Positions 27,447 to 35,371 of a DNA stretch of 64,000 nt are shown in pieces; position 1 is the first letter of the stretch, and the number at the start of each line of letters is the position of its first letter. Below the pieces are notes generated by a model. That model saw only the letters and a program-made list of their open reading frames with translations, had not been told where the DNA came from and did no database searches. The position numbers and the translations under genes are program-made. This stretch comes from Proteobacteria bacterium ST_bin11 (GTDB taxonomy: Bacteria > Pseudomonadota > Gammaproteobacteria > Methylococcales > Methylomonadaceae), in NCBI GenBank assembly GCA_002083615.1, contig MSXO01000035.1, positions 44,129-108,128 of the forward strand, read 5' to 3'.

Positions 27447-27879
27447 AGTGATCGTTTACACGGATGGCGCATGCAAGGGCAATCCTGGTCCCGGTGGCTG
27501 GGGTGTGCGAATGGAATATAAAGGTAATGCAAAAGAACTCTGCGGCGGCGAAGCCGAAACCACTAACAATCGAATGGAATTGGAAGCCGCTATACAAGCT
27601 TTAGAAACCTTAACCAAACCTTGCAAAGTCAAATTGCACACCGATTCCAAATATGTGTTGCAAGGGATTACTGAGTGGCTGGCTAACTGGAAAAAGCGAG
27701 CCTGGAAAACCGCGGCGAATAAACCGGTCAAAAACGAAGATTTATGGCGACGCTTGGATACGGCAATCCAACGTCATAACATCGATTGGATATGGGTCAA
27801 AGGCCATGCCGGGGATCAAGGCAATGAACGTGCCGATCAGCTCGCTAATCTGGGGATCGACAAATTGTCGCGCCGTTAA
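27439..27879 (+). CDS. rnhA: Ribonuclease HI
   Basis: A 146-residue RNase HI that degrades RNA in RNA/DNA hybrids. All four carboxylates are present: Asp9 (YTDGACKGNPG), Glu47 (NNRMELEA), Asp69 (HTDSKY) and Asp133 (NERADQLA). Length and order are standard. With rnhB at 17 kb, the cell has both RNase H types. dnaQ, which often adjoins rnhA, is not here. Confidence 0.97.
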   Translation: MTEVIVYTDGACKGNPGPGGWGVRMEYKGNAKELCGGEAETTNNRMELEAAIQALETLTKPCKVKLHTDSKYVLQGITEWLANWKKRAWKTAANKPVKNEDLWRRLDTAIQRHNIDWIWVKGHAGDQGNERADQLANLGIDKLSRR

Positions 27880-27902
27880 ATCACGTCAAATCAGGAAATC
27901 TT

Positions 27903-28184
27903 ATGTTAGGTTCGGTAGCCGCTGCGTTAATCGGCATCTGGTTTTACAATACAGCATCGCGGTCCGGTCGCTCGGCAATTTCTTGGGCGGTGTCGGGTGT
28001 AGTGGTCTATTTTTTGGCGGCACTATTGTGGACGCTGGCCGTTACGCCCGCTATCTTAGACGCGGCAAGTCATAGCCAGAGCGCTGCACTGATTTTCATT
28101 GTTCGTTATGCCTATATCGGCTTTGGCGTATTGATGGCGCTTTTGATAAATAGCTGGCTGAATAAAGCCGCCAATTCTCAGTAA
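27903..28184 (+). CDS. Small integral membrane protein, unknown function
   Basis: A 93-residue protein with three predicted membrane helices (about 3-15, 27-48 and 66-87). No catalytic or binding motif is visible. It sits between rnhA (23 bases upstream) and a GIY-YIG gene (7 bases downstream), so it is probably part of the same transcript. Confidence 0.65.
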   Translation: MLGSVAAALIGIWFYNTASRSGRSAISWAVSGVVVYFLAALLWTLAVTPAILDAASHSQSAALIFIVRYAYIGFGVLMALLINSWLNKAANSQ

Positions 28185-28191
28185 ACACCCG

Positions 28192-28449
28192 ATGCTGACG
28201 TGGTCGGTGTATATCATTGAGTGTGACGACGGCAGTTTTTATACGGGTATTTCCACCGATGTGCATCGGCGATTTCTTCAGCACGGTGCCGGGCAAGGTG
28301 CAAAATATTTTAGAGCCAGGCGTCCGCTAAAAGTAATCTATGCAGAGTCCGGCCACACGCGATCCAGTGCCAGTCGCAGGGAGGCGGCGATAAAAACTCT
28401 CTCACGAGTCGAAAAAATGGAGTTGATTGTTAGCGAGTCTGTTCAATAA
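28192..28449 (+). CDS. GIY-YIG domain protein (UPF0213/YhbQ-type)
   Basis: An 85-residue single-domain GIY-YIG protein. The core reads SVYIIECDDGSFYTGIST (VYI for GIY, YTG for YIG), followed by the conserved Arg in DVHRRF, His in LQHGAG and a Glu in SRREAAIKTL. Stand-alone proteins of this class are putative DNA nucleases or damage-response proteins; the role here is unknown. Confidence 0.82.
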   Translation: MLTWSVYIIECDDGSFYTGISTDVHRRFLQHGAGQGAKYFRARRPLKVIYAESGHTRSSASRREAAIKTLSRVEKMELIVSESVQ

Positions 28450-28559
28450 CGCCAAAACCCTGATGTCTTGCAAGTTTATAGCTGTCTTAGTCGAGCTTCT
28501 TTGCGCTTTCCCCTCCCGCCTTGTAACATGATTGACTATTTTTTAGGGTTAGGAAGCCA

Positions 28560-29054
28560 ATGAACAAGCATTTACAACAAGTTAGAGATTTTCACCGAAA
28601 ATTCGGCATCAATCAGCCAGGCGACGGCGAAACCGGGCATTTGTCGGATATGGAAATTGTGATGCGTCAGGCCTTATTGCTGGATTGCGGTAGCGAGACA
28701 TTTAGAGCTATTGCTAGCGGCGACTTAATCAAGATTTTGGCCGGCTTGGTAGATTTATCCTTCAATGCGTTAGCCGCTATTGCCAGTAGGGGCGATGAAC
28801 TGGTCGCTGTGTCCGCCACTTGGCGCCAGGATGGATCGGTGCTTTCGGTGATGCGAGTGCTATCCGAGAAGATCAACCAATGCACTTCTGGCGAGACTGT
28901 CCACTATTCGGGTTTGTATGCGATCTGCGTGCATTTAACCCAGCGTTTTGTGAACGCCGATTTCGATGAAGCCTTTCAAATCGTGCATCAACACTTGATG
29001 AGCGGACGCGCCGATACGGAGCGTTTGGATTTAAGCCCCGCTCTGTTCGAATAA
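28560..29054 (+). CDS. MazG/PRA-PH-like protein, catalytic motif apparently degenerate
   Basis: A 164-residue helical protein whose start (VRDFHRKFGI) and end (FQIVHQHLMSGR) resemble all-alpha nucleotide pyrophosphohydrolases of the phosphoribosyl-ATP pyrophosphatase-like group. The metal-binding EExxE expected in the first helix pair is replaced by LLLDCGSETFR, and the later acidic pair is partly missing (GLVDLSFNAL). It may be inactive or bind nucleotides without hydrolysis. The family call is inference; a good ribosome site (AGGAAG) precedes the ATG. Confidence 0.5.
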   Translation: MNKHLQQVRDFHRKFGINQPGDGETGHLSDMEIVMRQALLLDCGSETFRAIASGDLIKILAGLVDLSFNALAAIASRGDELVAVSATWRQDGSVLSVMRVLSEKINQCTSGETVHYSGLYAICVHLTQRFVNADFDEAFQIVHQHLMSGRADTERLDLSPALFE

Positions 29055-29068
29055 AGGAAAGCACACCC

Positions 29069-29947
29069 GTGTCAAAGACAACCTACACCCTCGGTTTTAT
29101 TGGTATAGGACTGATGGGTCGTCCATTGACTTTGAGATTGTTGGCGGCGGGTTTCAGGGTGAATGTCTGGAATCGCACTGCCGCAAAACTTGATACTGTT
29201 ATTGGAGCAGGAGCTAAAGTCTGCGGCAGCATCGGCGAATTGGTTAAGACCTCCGATGTTATTCTTGTCTGCCTGGCGGATACCGCTGCGGTGGAGTCGG
29301 TGGTGAGGGAGCACATTATCGGCAACGGCAACCGCGACAAATTGCTGATTGATCTGTCCAGTATTCATCCTGAAGCGACTCGAAATCTGGCCGCCGAATT
29401 GGAAGTGGCTTGCGGTATGCGTTGGGTGGATGCGCCGGTATCTGGCGGCACCGCTGGGGCCGAGTCGGGCAGTTTGGCCATCATGGCAGGCGGCAGTGAC
29501 GCCGATATTGAAGTTGCCAGGGCCGTATTGCGACCTTTATATAGCCGCCTGACGCATATGGGGCCAATCGGCAGTGGTCAAACTACCAAAATCTGCAATC
29601 AAATGATTGTCAGTTGCAACGTGCTAGTCATTGCCGAAATGATGGCTTTGGCAAAATCGGCAGGCGTCGACGCGGCAAAAATCCCCGAAGCGCTGGCCGG
29701 TGGCTTTGCCGATTCCAAGCCGTTGCAAATTGTCGGGCCGGAAATGGCCGACAATCGTTTCGAACCGGTGAAATGGCGGGTGAAAACCTTATTAAAAGAT
29801 TTGTGGATGGCCGTCGACTTGGCCGGCAAACAGGGTAGTGCACTACCAATGTCGGGCTTAGCGGCGCAACTGCTGCAATTGCATGGCAGTAGCGGCTTTC
29901 TGGATCAAGATCCCTCGACGTTAATCAAACTTTACTCGCAAGACTAA
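29069..29947 (+). CDS. glxR: Tartronate semialdehyde reductase / 3-hydroxyisobutyrate dehydrogenase family
   Basis: A 292-residue beta-hydroxyacid dehydrogenase beginning with GTG after AGGAAAG. The Rossmann motif GFIGIGLMGRPL (near 9-20), the substrate motif DAPVSGGTAGAESGSL (about 124-139) and GQTTKICNQ with its catalytic Lys are present. The overlapping downstream gene is hydroxypyruvate isomerase, and the pair matches the conversion hydroxypyruvate - tartronate semialdehyde - glycerate. That is why I favour the tartronate semialdehyde role over 3-hydroxyisobutyrate. Confidence 0.8.
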   Translation: MSKTTYTLGFIGIGLMGRPLTLRLLAAGFRVNVWNRTAAKLDTVIGAGAKVCGSIGELVKTSDVILVCLADTAAVESVVREHIIGNGNRDKLLIDLSSIHPEATRNLAAELEVACGMRWVDAPVSGGTAGAESGSLAIMAGGSDADIEVARAVLRPLYSRLTHMGPIGSGQTTKICNQMIVSCNVLVIAEMMALAKSAGVDAAKIPEALAGGFADSKPLQIVGPEMADNRFEPVKWRVKTLLKDLWMAVDLAGKQGSALPMSGLAAQLLQLHGSSGFLDQDPSTLIKLYSQD

Positions 29948-30729
29948 TGTTGCGCTTTACCGCCAACCTAAGTTTATTGTTTACCGAGTTGCTCCTGCCT
30001 GAACGCTTTGAGGCCGCTAAGCAGCATGGATTCGCAGCGGTGGAAATCCAATTTCCCTACACATTGCCAGCTGAGCAAATTAGAGACTTGCTCGATCAGC
30101 ATGACTTGCAGTTGGTGTTATTTAATGTGGATGCCGATGATTTGCTGCAAGGCGGTGAAGGACTCGCGGCGGTGCCGGAGAAACGCGGTCAATTCAAAGC
30201 AGCGGTCGAACAGGCCTTAGTTTATGCGCAGCGTTTGCAGCCGAACCTTATTAACGTATTACCCGGGTGCTGCCACGATTTGCCGCGCTTGGCTGAATAC
30301 CAAACAACCTTCGAGGAAAATTTGGCGTCTGCCGCATCGGCTTTCGCCGCTTTAGGTGTTAAAACCGTATTTGAAGCTGTGAATAGCTTTGATATGCCCC
30401 ACTTTATAATCGACAGTAGTGCGGGGATGTTGGATGTACTCGCTAAGCTCGATCAGCCGAATTTGGGCATGCAATACGACATTTATCATATGAGCCGGAT
30501 GGGCGAGGATTGCGCCGAGTTTTTGCGACAGCATCTCGATAAGATCGGTCATATTCAGTTTGCCGATTGCCCTGGTCGCCACCAGCCCAATACCGGCGCT
30601 ATAGACTTTGATAAGCTGTTCGATATCATCGCTGCCTCGGGCTATCAAGGTTGGGTTGGGGCAGAGTACCTACCTAAAGCCAACACTGTTGCCAGTCTGG
30701 ATTGGCTGAAAACCTACGCCGCACGATAA
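29947..30729 (+). CDS. hyi: Hydroxypyruvate isomerase
   Basis: A 260-residue AP-endonuclease-type TIM barrel of the Hyi family, interconverting hydroxypyruvate and tartronate semialdehyde. The start RFTANLSLLFTELLLPERF, the PNLINVLPG strand, FEAVNSFDMP (metal Glu), YDIYHMSRM (metal Asp and His) and GHIQFADCPGRHQP are family signatures. Its ATG overlaps the stop of the reductase gene by one base. In a methylotroph this pair could link serine-type C1 intermediates or glycolate to glycerate. Confidence 0.9.
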   Translation: MLRFTANLSLLFTELLLPERFEAAKQHGFAAVEIQFPYTLPAEQIRDLLDQHDLQLVLFNVDADDLLQGGEGLAAVPEKRGQFKAAVEQALVYAQRLQPNLINVLPGCCHDLPRLAEYQTTFEENLASAASAFAALGVKTVFEAVNSFDMPHFIIDSSAGMLDVLAKLDQPNLGMQYDIYHMSRMGEDCAEFLRQHLDKIGHIQFADCPGRHQPNTGAIDFDKLFDIIAASGYQGWVGAEYLPKANTVASLDWLKTYAAR

Positions 30730-30772
30730 ACGGGCGGTATAATCGCCAGGCCTTAAATCACCGTTCATTACT

Positions 30773-31147
30773 ATGTCCAAGCATAATTTCACCATTCATC
30801 ACGCTAGTCTGATCGTTGCCGATACCCAGAAATCGCTGCTTTTTTATCGCGATGTATTGGGAATGGAGCAGGTTGAACGACCCCCTCTGCCTTTTCCCGG
30901 CGCTTGGTTGAAAATTGGCGCCCAACAAATTCATTTGTTGGAATTGGTCAATCCCGATCCAACTACCGGTAGACCGGAGCATGGCGGCCGCGATCGGCAT
31001 GTGGCCATGCACATTGATTCCGTCGATACCTTGCGTAGCGATTTGGAAGGGGCGGGCGTGGTTTACACCTTGAGCATTTCCGGTCGCAGGGCTTTGTTTT
31101 GCCGGGATCTTGACGGCAATGCCTTGGAGTTCATCGAGCGGCCCTGA
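30773..31147 (+). CDS. Glyoxalase-like VOC family protein
   Basis: A 124-residue vicinal-oxygen-chelate protein made of two beta-alpha-beta-beta-beta repeats. Likely metal ligands are His in IHHASLIV, Glu in HLLELV, His in RHVAMHID and Glu in NALEFIERP. The length suits a lyase-, epimerase- or resistance-type VOC enzyme; the substrate is not deducible. A TATAAT at 30738-30743, 30 bases upstream, may be its -10 box (weak -35). Two unknown envelope-type genes follow within seven bases. Confidence 0.82.
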   Translation: MSKHNFTIHHASLIVADTQKSLLFYRDVLGMEQVERPPLPFPGAWLKIGAQQIHLLELVNPDPTTGRPEHGGRDRHVAMHIDSVDTLRSDLEGAGVVYTLSISGRRALFCRDLDGNALEFIERP

Positions 31148-31153
31148 GTAATT

Positions 31154-31486
31154 ATGTGCGGACGGTTTATCTATGTCGGCTTAGGCTTAGGCAGCGCGGC
31201 AATGTTGCTCTTGTTGGCGGGCTTTTTATGTCTGCAGTTTGGCTTGACCTTGCTGATGGGCTTGTTCTACCTAATCGCGACTAAAACGATGGCCTTAGCT
31301 TTAGCTACGTTGGCCTTGCTTGGGCTGGCCGCGCTTTGCAAAGCGGTCTATCGTGATTTGCACGCATATTTCTGCCAAGAGTCTTTGCTCTTACGGCGAC
31401 TGGCGTCCCTACACAGTCAGCAACAAGAGTTGCAGCAGCTAAAAATTGCTAAGACGCGCCAGGTAAATTATTGGGCTAGGTTTTAG
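31154..31486 (+). CDS. Membrane protein with coiled-coil tail, probably truncated by an amber stop
   Basis: A 110-residue protein with two membrane helices (about 5-30 and 33-60), then a charged helical tail. The TAG at 31484-31486 looks secondary: the same frame stays open with coding-like, helix-rich sequence for another 66 codons to a TAG at 31685. A single CAG-to-TAG change (RF-Q-RQRL) would explain it. The start ATG lies seven bases after the VOC gene. Function unknown. Confidence 0.55.
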   Translation: MCGRFIYVGLGLGSAAMLLLLAGFLCLQFGLTLLMGLFYLIATKTMALALATLALLGLAALCKAVYRDLHAYFCQESLLLRRLASLHSQQQELQQLKIAKTRQVNYWARF

Positions 31487-31687
31487 CGTCAACGCCTAGT
31501 TGCGGCGGACAACCGCAAACAGGCGAGAGCATTAGCGGCGGCTGTGTCAAATGAATTGCAGGCTTTAAGAGCACAACTGCCTAATGGCCGCTATAAAAAT
31601 CTGCGTAAAGACTTGCGCAAATATCGCAAGCTCGCCGATTCGGCGGCGCTGCTGAATTTACGTCAAGCACTCCATGTCGCCGATTAG
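31487..31687 (+). pseudogene. Continuation of the preceding reading frame beyond an in-frame TAG
   Basis: Sixty-six codons in the same frame as 31154-31486, separated only by the TAG. The translation is rich in Arg, Lys, Leu and Ala with helical periodicity (for example KNLRKDLRKYRKLADSAALL), as expected for the continuing coiled coil. It ends in a TAG at 31685-31687 that overlaps the next gene's start region (ATG 31674), the usual pattern for coupled genes. Internal GTG (31544) or TTG (31556) starts exist but lack clear ribosome sites. Confidence 0.55.
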
Positions 31688-32216
31688 TCGCTGGCTGGGA
31701 GATGCGCTGGCGTTTTTACGGCGCAGTCGCGACGACAATCTGCAGTGGCACTTGTCCCGACATACTGATGTCGCCGATTTGCGACAGGCCAGGATGTTGG
31801 CGGAACAGGCCTTGGTAGCACAACTGAAAAAGCAGACCCAGCAGTTAGCTCATGAATTGGCCGTCAACCAAGCCCGCAACAGCAACGAGTTGGCGATGGT
31901 GAAAACCCAATGTCAGCAGGATTTAAAAGACTATCAGCAATATCTACAATCGCTGGATAAGTTGAAGGATTCGCTGCGTAGCAGCTACGAGCATTTACCC
32001 GAAGCCGTGGCATTTACGATTCATCACCACGCCAAACAGTTATTGAACCGGATGTGGGAAACTCAAGAGCCACAAGAAAAATTAAAATTCGAAATGCAGC
32101 TCTTGCAGTTTATGACGGCGGTGCACGAAGATAGTCAGACTTGTCTGCAAGGGGAGGGCAAGGACGGTTTGCCGCAACGGGCTTTGGCCTTTATCGATGC
32201 GGATTTAGCTAATTAG
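31674..32216 (+). CDS. Helical coiled-coil protein, unknown function
   Basis: A 180-residue soluble protein, almost wholly helical, with a Gln/Lys-rich coiled coil (about 35-110) and no recognised domain. It overlaps the end of the split membrane-protein frame by 14 bases, so the two were probably expressed together and may interact. Its stop codon overlaps the convergent trkA stop by a few bases. Confidence 0.6.
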   Translation: MSPISRWLGDALAFLRRSRDDNLQWHLSRHTDVADLRQARMLAEQALVAQLKKQTQQLAHELAVNQARNSNELAMVKTQCQQDLKDYQQYLQSLDKLKDSLRSSYEHLPEAVAFTIHHHAKQLLNRMWETQEPQEKLKFEMQLLQFMTAVHEDSQTCLQGEGKDGLPQRALAFIDADLAN

Positions 32217-33568
32217 ATGGGCTGGAAATAGCCCTCGATGTCTCTCACCATTTTTTTGTTCAGGGCAAACATCACCACATGATCGCCTTCGGCGAAAACG
32301 GTGTCGTGATGGACTGGAATCACTTCTTTTTCCCGAATCAGCGCGCCCAATATTACCCCGTCCGGCAGATTGACCTGATCCACCCGCAAGCCAACGACTG
32401 AGCTGGAGTTTTTGCTGCGGTGCGCGATCGCTTCGATTGCCTCGGCACTGCCTCCGCACACCGAACTAACCCCTACCACGTCGCCTTTTCTGACATGTTT
32501 TAATATGCCACCCAAGGTTTCCAGTTTCGGTTGAATCGCCAGATCGATCTCGGTGCCGTCCAATAGCTTGAGGTAGGAATTGTTGTTAATCAGGCAGATA
32601 GCCTTTTTTGCGCCGAGTTTTTTCGCCAGACCTGCCGAAATCAGGTTGATGCCGTCGTTATTGGTAATTGCGCAGAATAAATCGATGTCTTCGATCATTT
32701 CTTCCTGTAACAGCGATTCATCGGTGCAATCGCCATGCAGAATCAAGGTATGACGTAAATCGTTGGAAATTTCTCGGGCACGTTCGATATCTTGCTCGAT
32801 GACTTTCACCTGGTAGTTTTTTTCCAGGGCAATCGCCAGGCGCTTACCGACATGACCACCGCCGGCCAGCATGATGGTTTTGATCGGCGATTCCAACTTG
32901 TGTAAATCCACCAGGGTTTTACGGACTTTATCGCGCGGACAGACGAAGAATACCTCGTCGCCGGTGGCGATGACTGCTTCGCCATTTACTGCAATCGCTT
33001 TACCGTCGCGGAAAATTGCCGCGACCCGAATCATACTGTCGGCTAACTTTTCTTTCACAGCGTGGATGCGTTTGCCGGTCAAAAAGCCGGTAGGTACCAC
33101 CCGAATCGAAAACAGCCTTACCAAGCCATCGGCAAACTCCGAGACGTGCAAAGCTCCGGGATATTTGATTAGATTATGGATGGATTCGGTAACGACCTGC
33201 TCGGGGCTGATGACGATATCGATCCCGCCCGGCGCAAATAACTCGGGATGGTTTAGAAAGTCGATCGCTCGAACCCGGGCAATGGTTTTGGGTTTGCTAT
33301 ACAGCGTGTTGATTACCTGGCAAGCCAGCATATTGGTTTCGTCGCGGTCGGTAACGGCAATGACCATATCGGCGTCTTCAATCCCGGCTTGCTCCAGAAT
33401 ACTCGGATGGGCGGCGTTGCCTTCTACAGTGGCTATGTCCAACCGGCCCTTTAAAGCGGTAAGCAAATGGGCGTTTTTATCGATAACAACAATATCGTTT
33501 TCTTCACTGGCTAACGCGCCGGCAACTGAGGAGCCAGTAACACCGGCGCCGAGAATGACTATTTTCAT
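32213..33568 (-). CDS. trkA: Trk potassium uptake regulatory protein TrkA
   Basis: A 451-residue peripheral membrane protein that gates the TrkH/TrkG potassium channel. It has two RCK units: Rossmann domain 1 (MKIVILGAGVTGSSVA), RCK-C 1 (about 140-225), Rossmann domain 2 (TIMLAGGGHVGKRLA, about 232) and RCK-C 2 (about 370-450). Both nucleotide-binding motifs are intact. No trkH lies nearby. A well-formed promoter precedes it. The convergent coiled-coil gene overlaps its 3' end. Confidence 0.96.
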   Translation of the reverse strand: MKIVILGAGVTGSSVAGALASEENDIVVIDKNAHLLTALKGRLDIATVEGNAAHPSILEQAGIEDADMVIAVTDRDETNMLACQVINTLYSKPKTIARVRAIDFLNHPELFAPGGIDIVISPEQVVTESIHNLIKYPGALHVSEFADGLVRLFSIRVVPTGFLTGKRIHAVKEKLADSMIRVAAIFRDGKAIAVNGEAVIATGDEVFFVCPRDKVRKTLVDLHKLESPIKTIMLAGGGHVGKRLAIALEKNYQVKVIEQDIERAREISNDLRHTLILHGDCTDESLLQEEMIEDIDLFCAITNNDGINLISAGLAKKLGAKKAICLINNNSYLKLLDGTEIDLAIQPKLETLGGILKHVRKGDVVGVSSVCGGSAEAIEAIAHRSKNSSSVVGLRVDQVNLPDGVILGALIREKEVIPVHHDTVFAEGDHVVMFALNKKMVRDIEGYFQPI

Positions 33569-33630
33569 AAATTGTTAGAGCCAGAAGATAATGTCGAAAA
33601 GCTTGTTGCCGCAAGGGCAGAAGCGGGCGA

Positions 33631-33658
33631 ATTATACGCTGATCGATAGGCTTGTCCA
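33631..33658 (-). promoter_or_regulatory. trkA promoter
   Basis: On the minus strand, -35 TGGACA (33658-33653) and a perfect -10 TATAAT (33636-33631) are 16 bases apart, placing the start of transcription about 55 bases before the trkA ATG. Confidence 0.65.
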
Positions 33659-34092
33659 CGTTCGACCTAAACCTGAGATTTTTTGTAATTAGCCAATGTG
33701 AAGCACCGCGGCCAGCCTGCAGTGGAAGCAGCAGAGTGAGAAAGGGCAAACATTCTACAGATTACCCGCTCCTTCTCTCCATCCGCACCACCGCGAGAGA
33801 GCGCAAGCTTTTAGCGTCTGGCAGGTTGTCGCGACTTGCTGAACAGTTTCGAATTGTTTTAAAAGTAAATGATGATTTCGAAAGTCGCGCACAAAAAAAA
33901 CTCACCTAAACAAAAGCGGATAATTGCCTTCTACCATTTCACTTGCGTCATCTGGCTAAGTGATCAGGTAGCTGTGACGACCGATACTGATGTTTTGCCG
34001 AAGTAGGGTTGGCTTGTAGTTGCGTAGGCGCAATTCGCGTAATCGAGGAAGTTTTTTCGTTTTTTTTATATCCGTGAGCTTCATTCGTCCGA
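33659..34092. other. Gene-free stretch next to the decayed transposase
   Basis: No convincing gene. An 85-codon plus-strand frame (33652-33909) has atypical composition and no ribosome site. Near the right end, GCGTAATCG (34037-34045) is repeated inverted as CGATTACGC (34090-34098), and a GTAG tetranucleotide precedes a GCGCAATT-containing imperfect palindrome at about 34024-34045. These could be remnants of REP elements of the adjacent transposase; that is a weak inference. Confidence 0.35.
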
Positions 34093-34588
34093 TTACGCTT
34101 CCCTAATCGGGCCGACGGCGCTCATCCTGGTTTGCAGGGCAATTAAAAACAGAAAATGCCAGTCGAGAGGGCGTTCCCCATAACCATGTTTGAGGGGGTT
34201 GTAATGAATGTAATCCTCGTGACGTTGAAAATCCGCATCATCACGAATCAGGTGTTTCCAATAACGCCTCTGCCATACCCCCCGTTACCCTTTAGGTTGG
34301 CTGCTGCAGGAAATGTGTTCGCCTTTGGGAATACGCCGGGAAAAGTAGGTCTTTAATAAGCGCTAGCGTAAGGGAAAATCGTCGTCGCCTTCCGGCAATG
34401 GCCAAATGCAATGCAAATGGTCCGGCAGTATGACCATCGCCGATATTTCGAAGGGGTGGCGCTGTTGCACGTATCGGCAGGCCTCACGTAGGAGATCGAC
34501 ATAACGAATCAACAAATCGTTATTTCGACGTTCGGCCAAATTAACCGTAAAAAATAAGTGCCACCGGGAACACGCTAGCGAATATTAA
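34093..34588 (-). pseudogene. REP-associated tyrosine transposase (RAYT, IS200-like), decayed
   Basis: Translating the minus strand by eye recovers a Y1-type transposase: PGGTYF, FTVNLAERRNND, ISAMVILPDHLHCIWPLPEG (HLH is the metal-binding HUH motif), RGVWQRRYWKHLI and HEDYIHYNPLKHG with the catalytic Tyr. It is broken by TAG at 34365-34363 (where Trp is usual), TAA at 34287-34285 (where Glu is usual), a one-base loss in the T-run opposite 34549-34554, and another stop near the start. RAYT enzymes are single-copy domesticated transposases linked to REP palindromes. This copy cannot make an active protein. Confidence 0.85.
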
Positions 34589-34840
34589 GTGCGCAGGCCG
34601 CAAGTTGAGACCAGACGCCGATACAGATAAATTTGAGGAATAACCCGGTAAGCGAAAGAGGCCTAGGCTAGGTAGAGATTTAGCGGCACCCAGCTTGATG
34701 GCTTTTGCGCTGGGAATCACGTTGTTCATCCCAGCCTAAGGTCCTCTCCCGATCGAGCATTCGACGAAAGCAATAACCAAGGATTTTCACAAAATGAGTG
34801 ATTGCAAGACCTGACCCCAATTTTTCTGTTGATTTATCTT
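34589..34840. other. Junction between transposase remnant and cassette region
   Basis: No gene seen; a 62-codon minus-strand frame (34541-34729) is not convincing. The stretch at 34801-34820 (ATTGCAAGACCTGACCCCAA) resembles sequence I associate with flanks of IS200-type transposase genes. It interrupts what would be the second half of the attC site beginning at 34847, suggesting insertion or recombination there. Confidence 0.35.
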
Positions 34841-34847
34841 GTTAGGC
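34841..34847 (-). other. Integron-type core site, start of a truncated attC
   Basis: Read on the minus strand this is GCCTAAC, matching the RYYYAAC left core of attC, and it directly abuts the stop codon of the PEP-CTERM gene. ATCAAC follows at nearly the same distance as in the complete attC at 35456-35515, but the palindromic partner is missing. Confidence 0.45.
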
Positions 34848-35371
34848 TATGATCGCTTTTTTTTTGCAAAAGCTCCTATTCCCAGAACGCTAGATAAGAA
34901 TAGCCACAAAGCAGCAGGTAAAGGGACTGGTTCTAATCTAGCTGACCAATCGTTGCTCGGTATGCCGGACCCATCCCATGATCCGTTTATTATCTCTCTT
35001 CCAGAGTCTGCCAAAATTGCAACGTAGTCAGCAAGTACGATGCCGGATGCGGGTTGGACAATTTCAAATCCAGACATTTCGATCTCGCGATTTGAAAACA
35101 GAGTCCCTGTAAACTTTTCTCGACCAAATGATCCATTACTTCCAACCCAGTCAAAATATCCAGTCAAGGAAAGATCGTCTCCAACTTGTGTTTGTGTCTC
35201 AAAAATTAGAGTCGAGGTGTCCCAGGTTATCCCGCTGGTATCAACACCTGAGACAAGCCAAGTACCAGAAGTTAAGTTAACGTTTATCGGAGCCGCTCTC
35301 GTAATTCCTGAAAATATACCGAGAACAAATAACAATATTAACGCTGTGAAATTAGTGCTTTTTAAGTTCAT
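34847..35371 (-). CDS. PEP-CTERM sorting-domain protein in a putative integron cassette
   Basis: A 174-residue exported protein. A signal peptide (residues 1-26, ending GITRA) precedes a beta-rich mature region of about 115 residues. The C-terminus has the exosortase sorting signal: VPLPAALWLF, a hydrophobic helix (LSSVLGIGAF) and a basic AKKKRS tail. Exosortase would cleave the signal and release or anchor the protein. An alternative ATG at 35389 adds six residues. The gene starts 85 bases inside a cassette boundary and its stop TAG runs directly into a core site, as in integron gene cassettes. Confidence 0.78.
   Translation of the reverse strand: MNLKSTNFTALILLFVLGIFSGITRAAPINVNLTSGTWLVSGVDTSGITWDTSTLIFETQTQVGDDLSLTGYFDWVGSNGSFGREKFTGTLFSNREIEMSGFEIVQPASGIVLADYVAILADSGREIINGSWDGSGIPSNDWSARLEPVPLPAALWLFLSSVLGIGAFAKKKRS

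Noticed and set aside
33652..33909. 85-codon plus-strand frame
   Set aside because: It overlaps the trkA promoter, has unusual composition and no ribosome site.
34156..34356. 66-codon plus-strand frame
   Set aside because: It is the antisense shadow of the transposase remnant.
34541..34729. 62-codon minus-strand frame
   Set aside because: It overlaps the decayed transposase in a different frame and shows no protein-like features.
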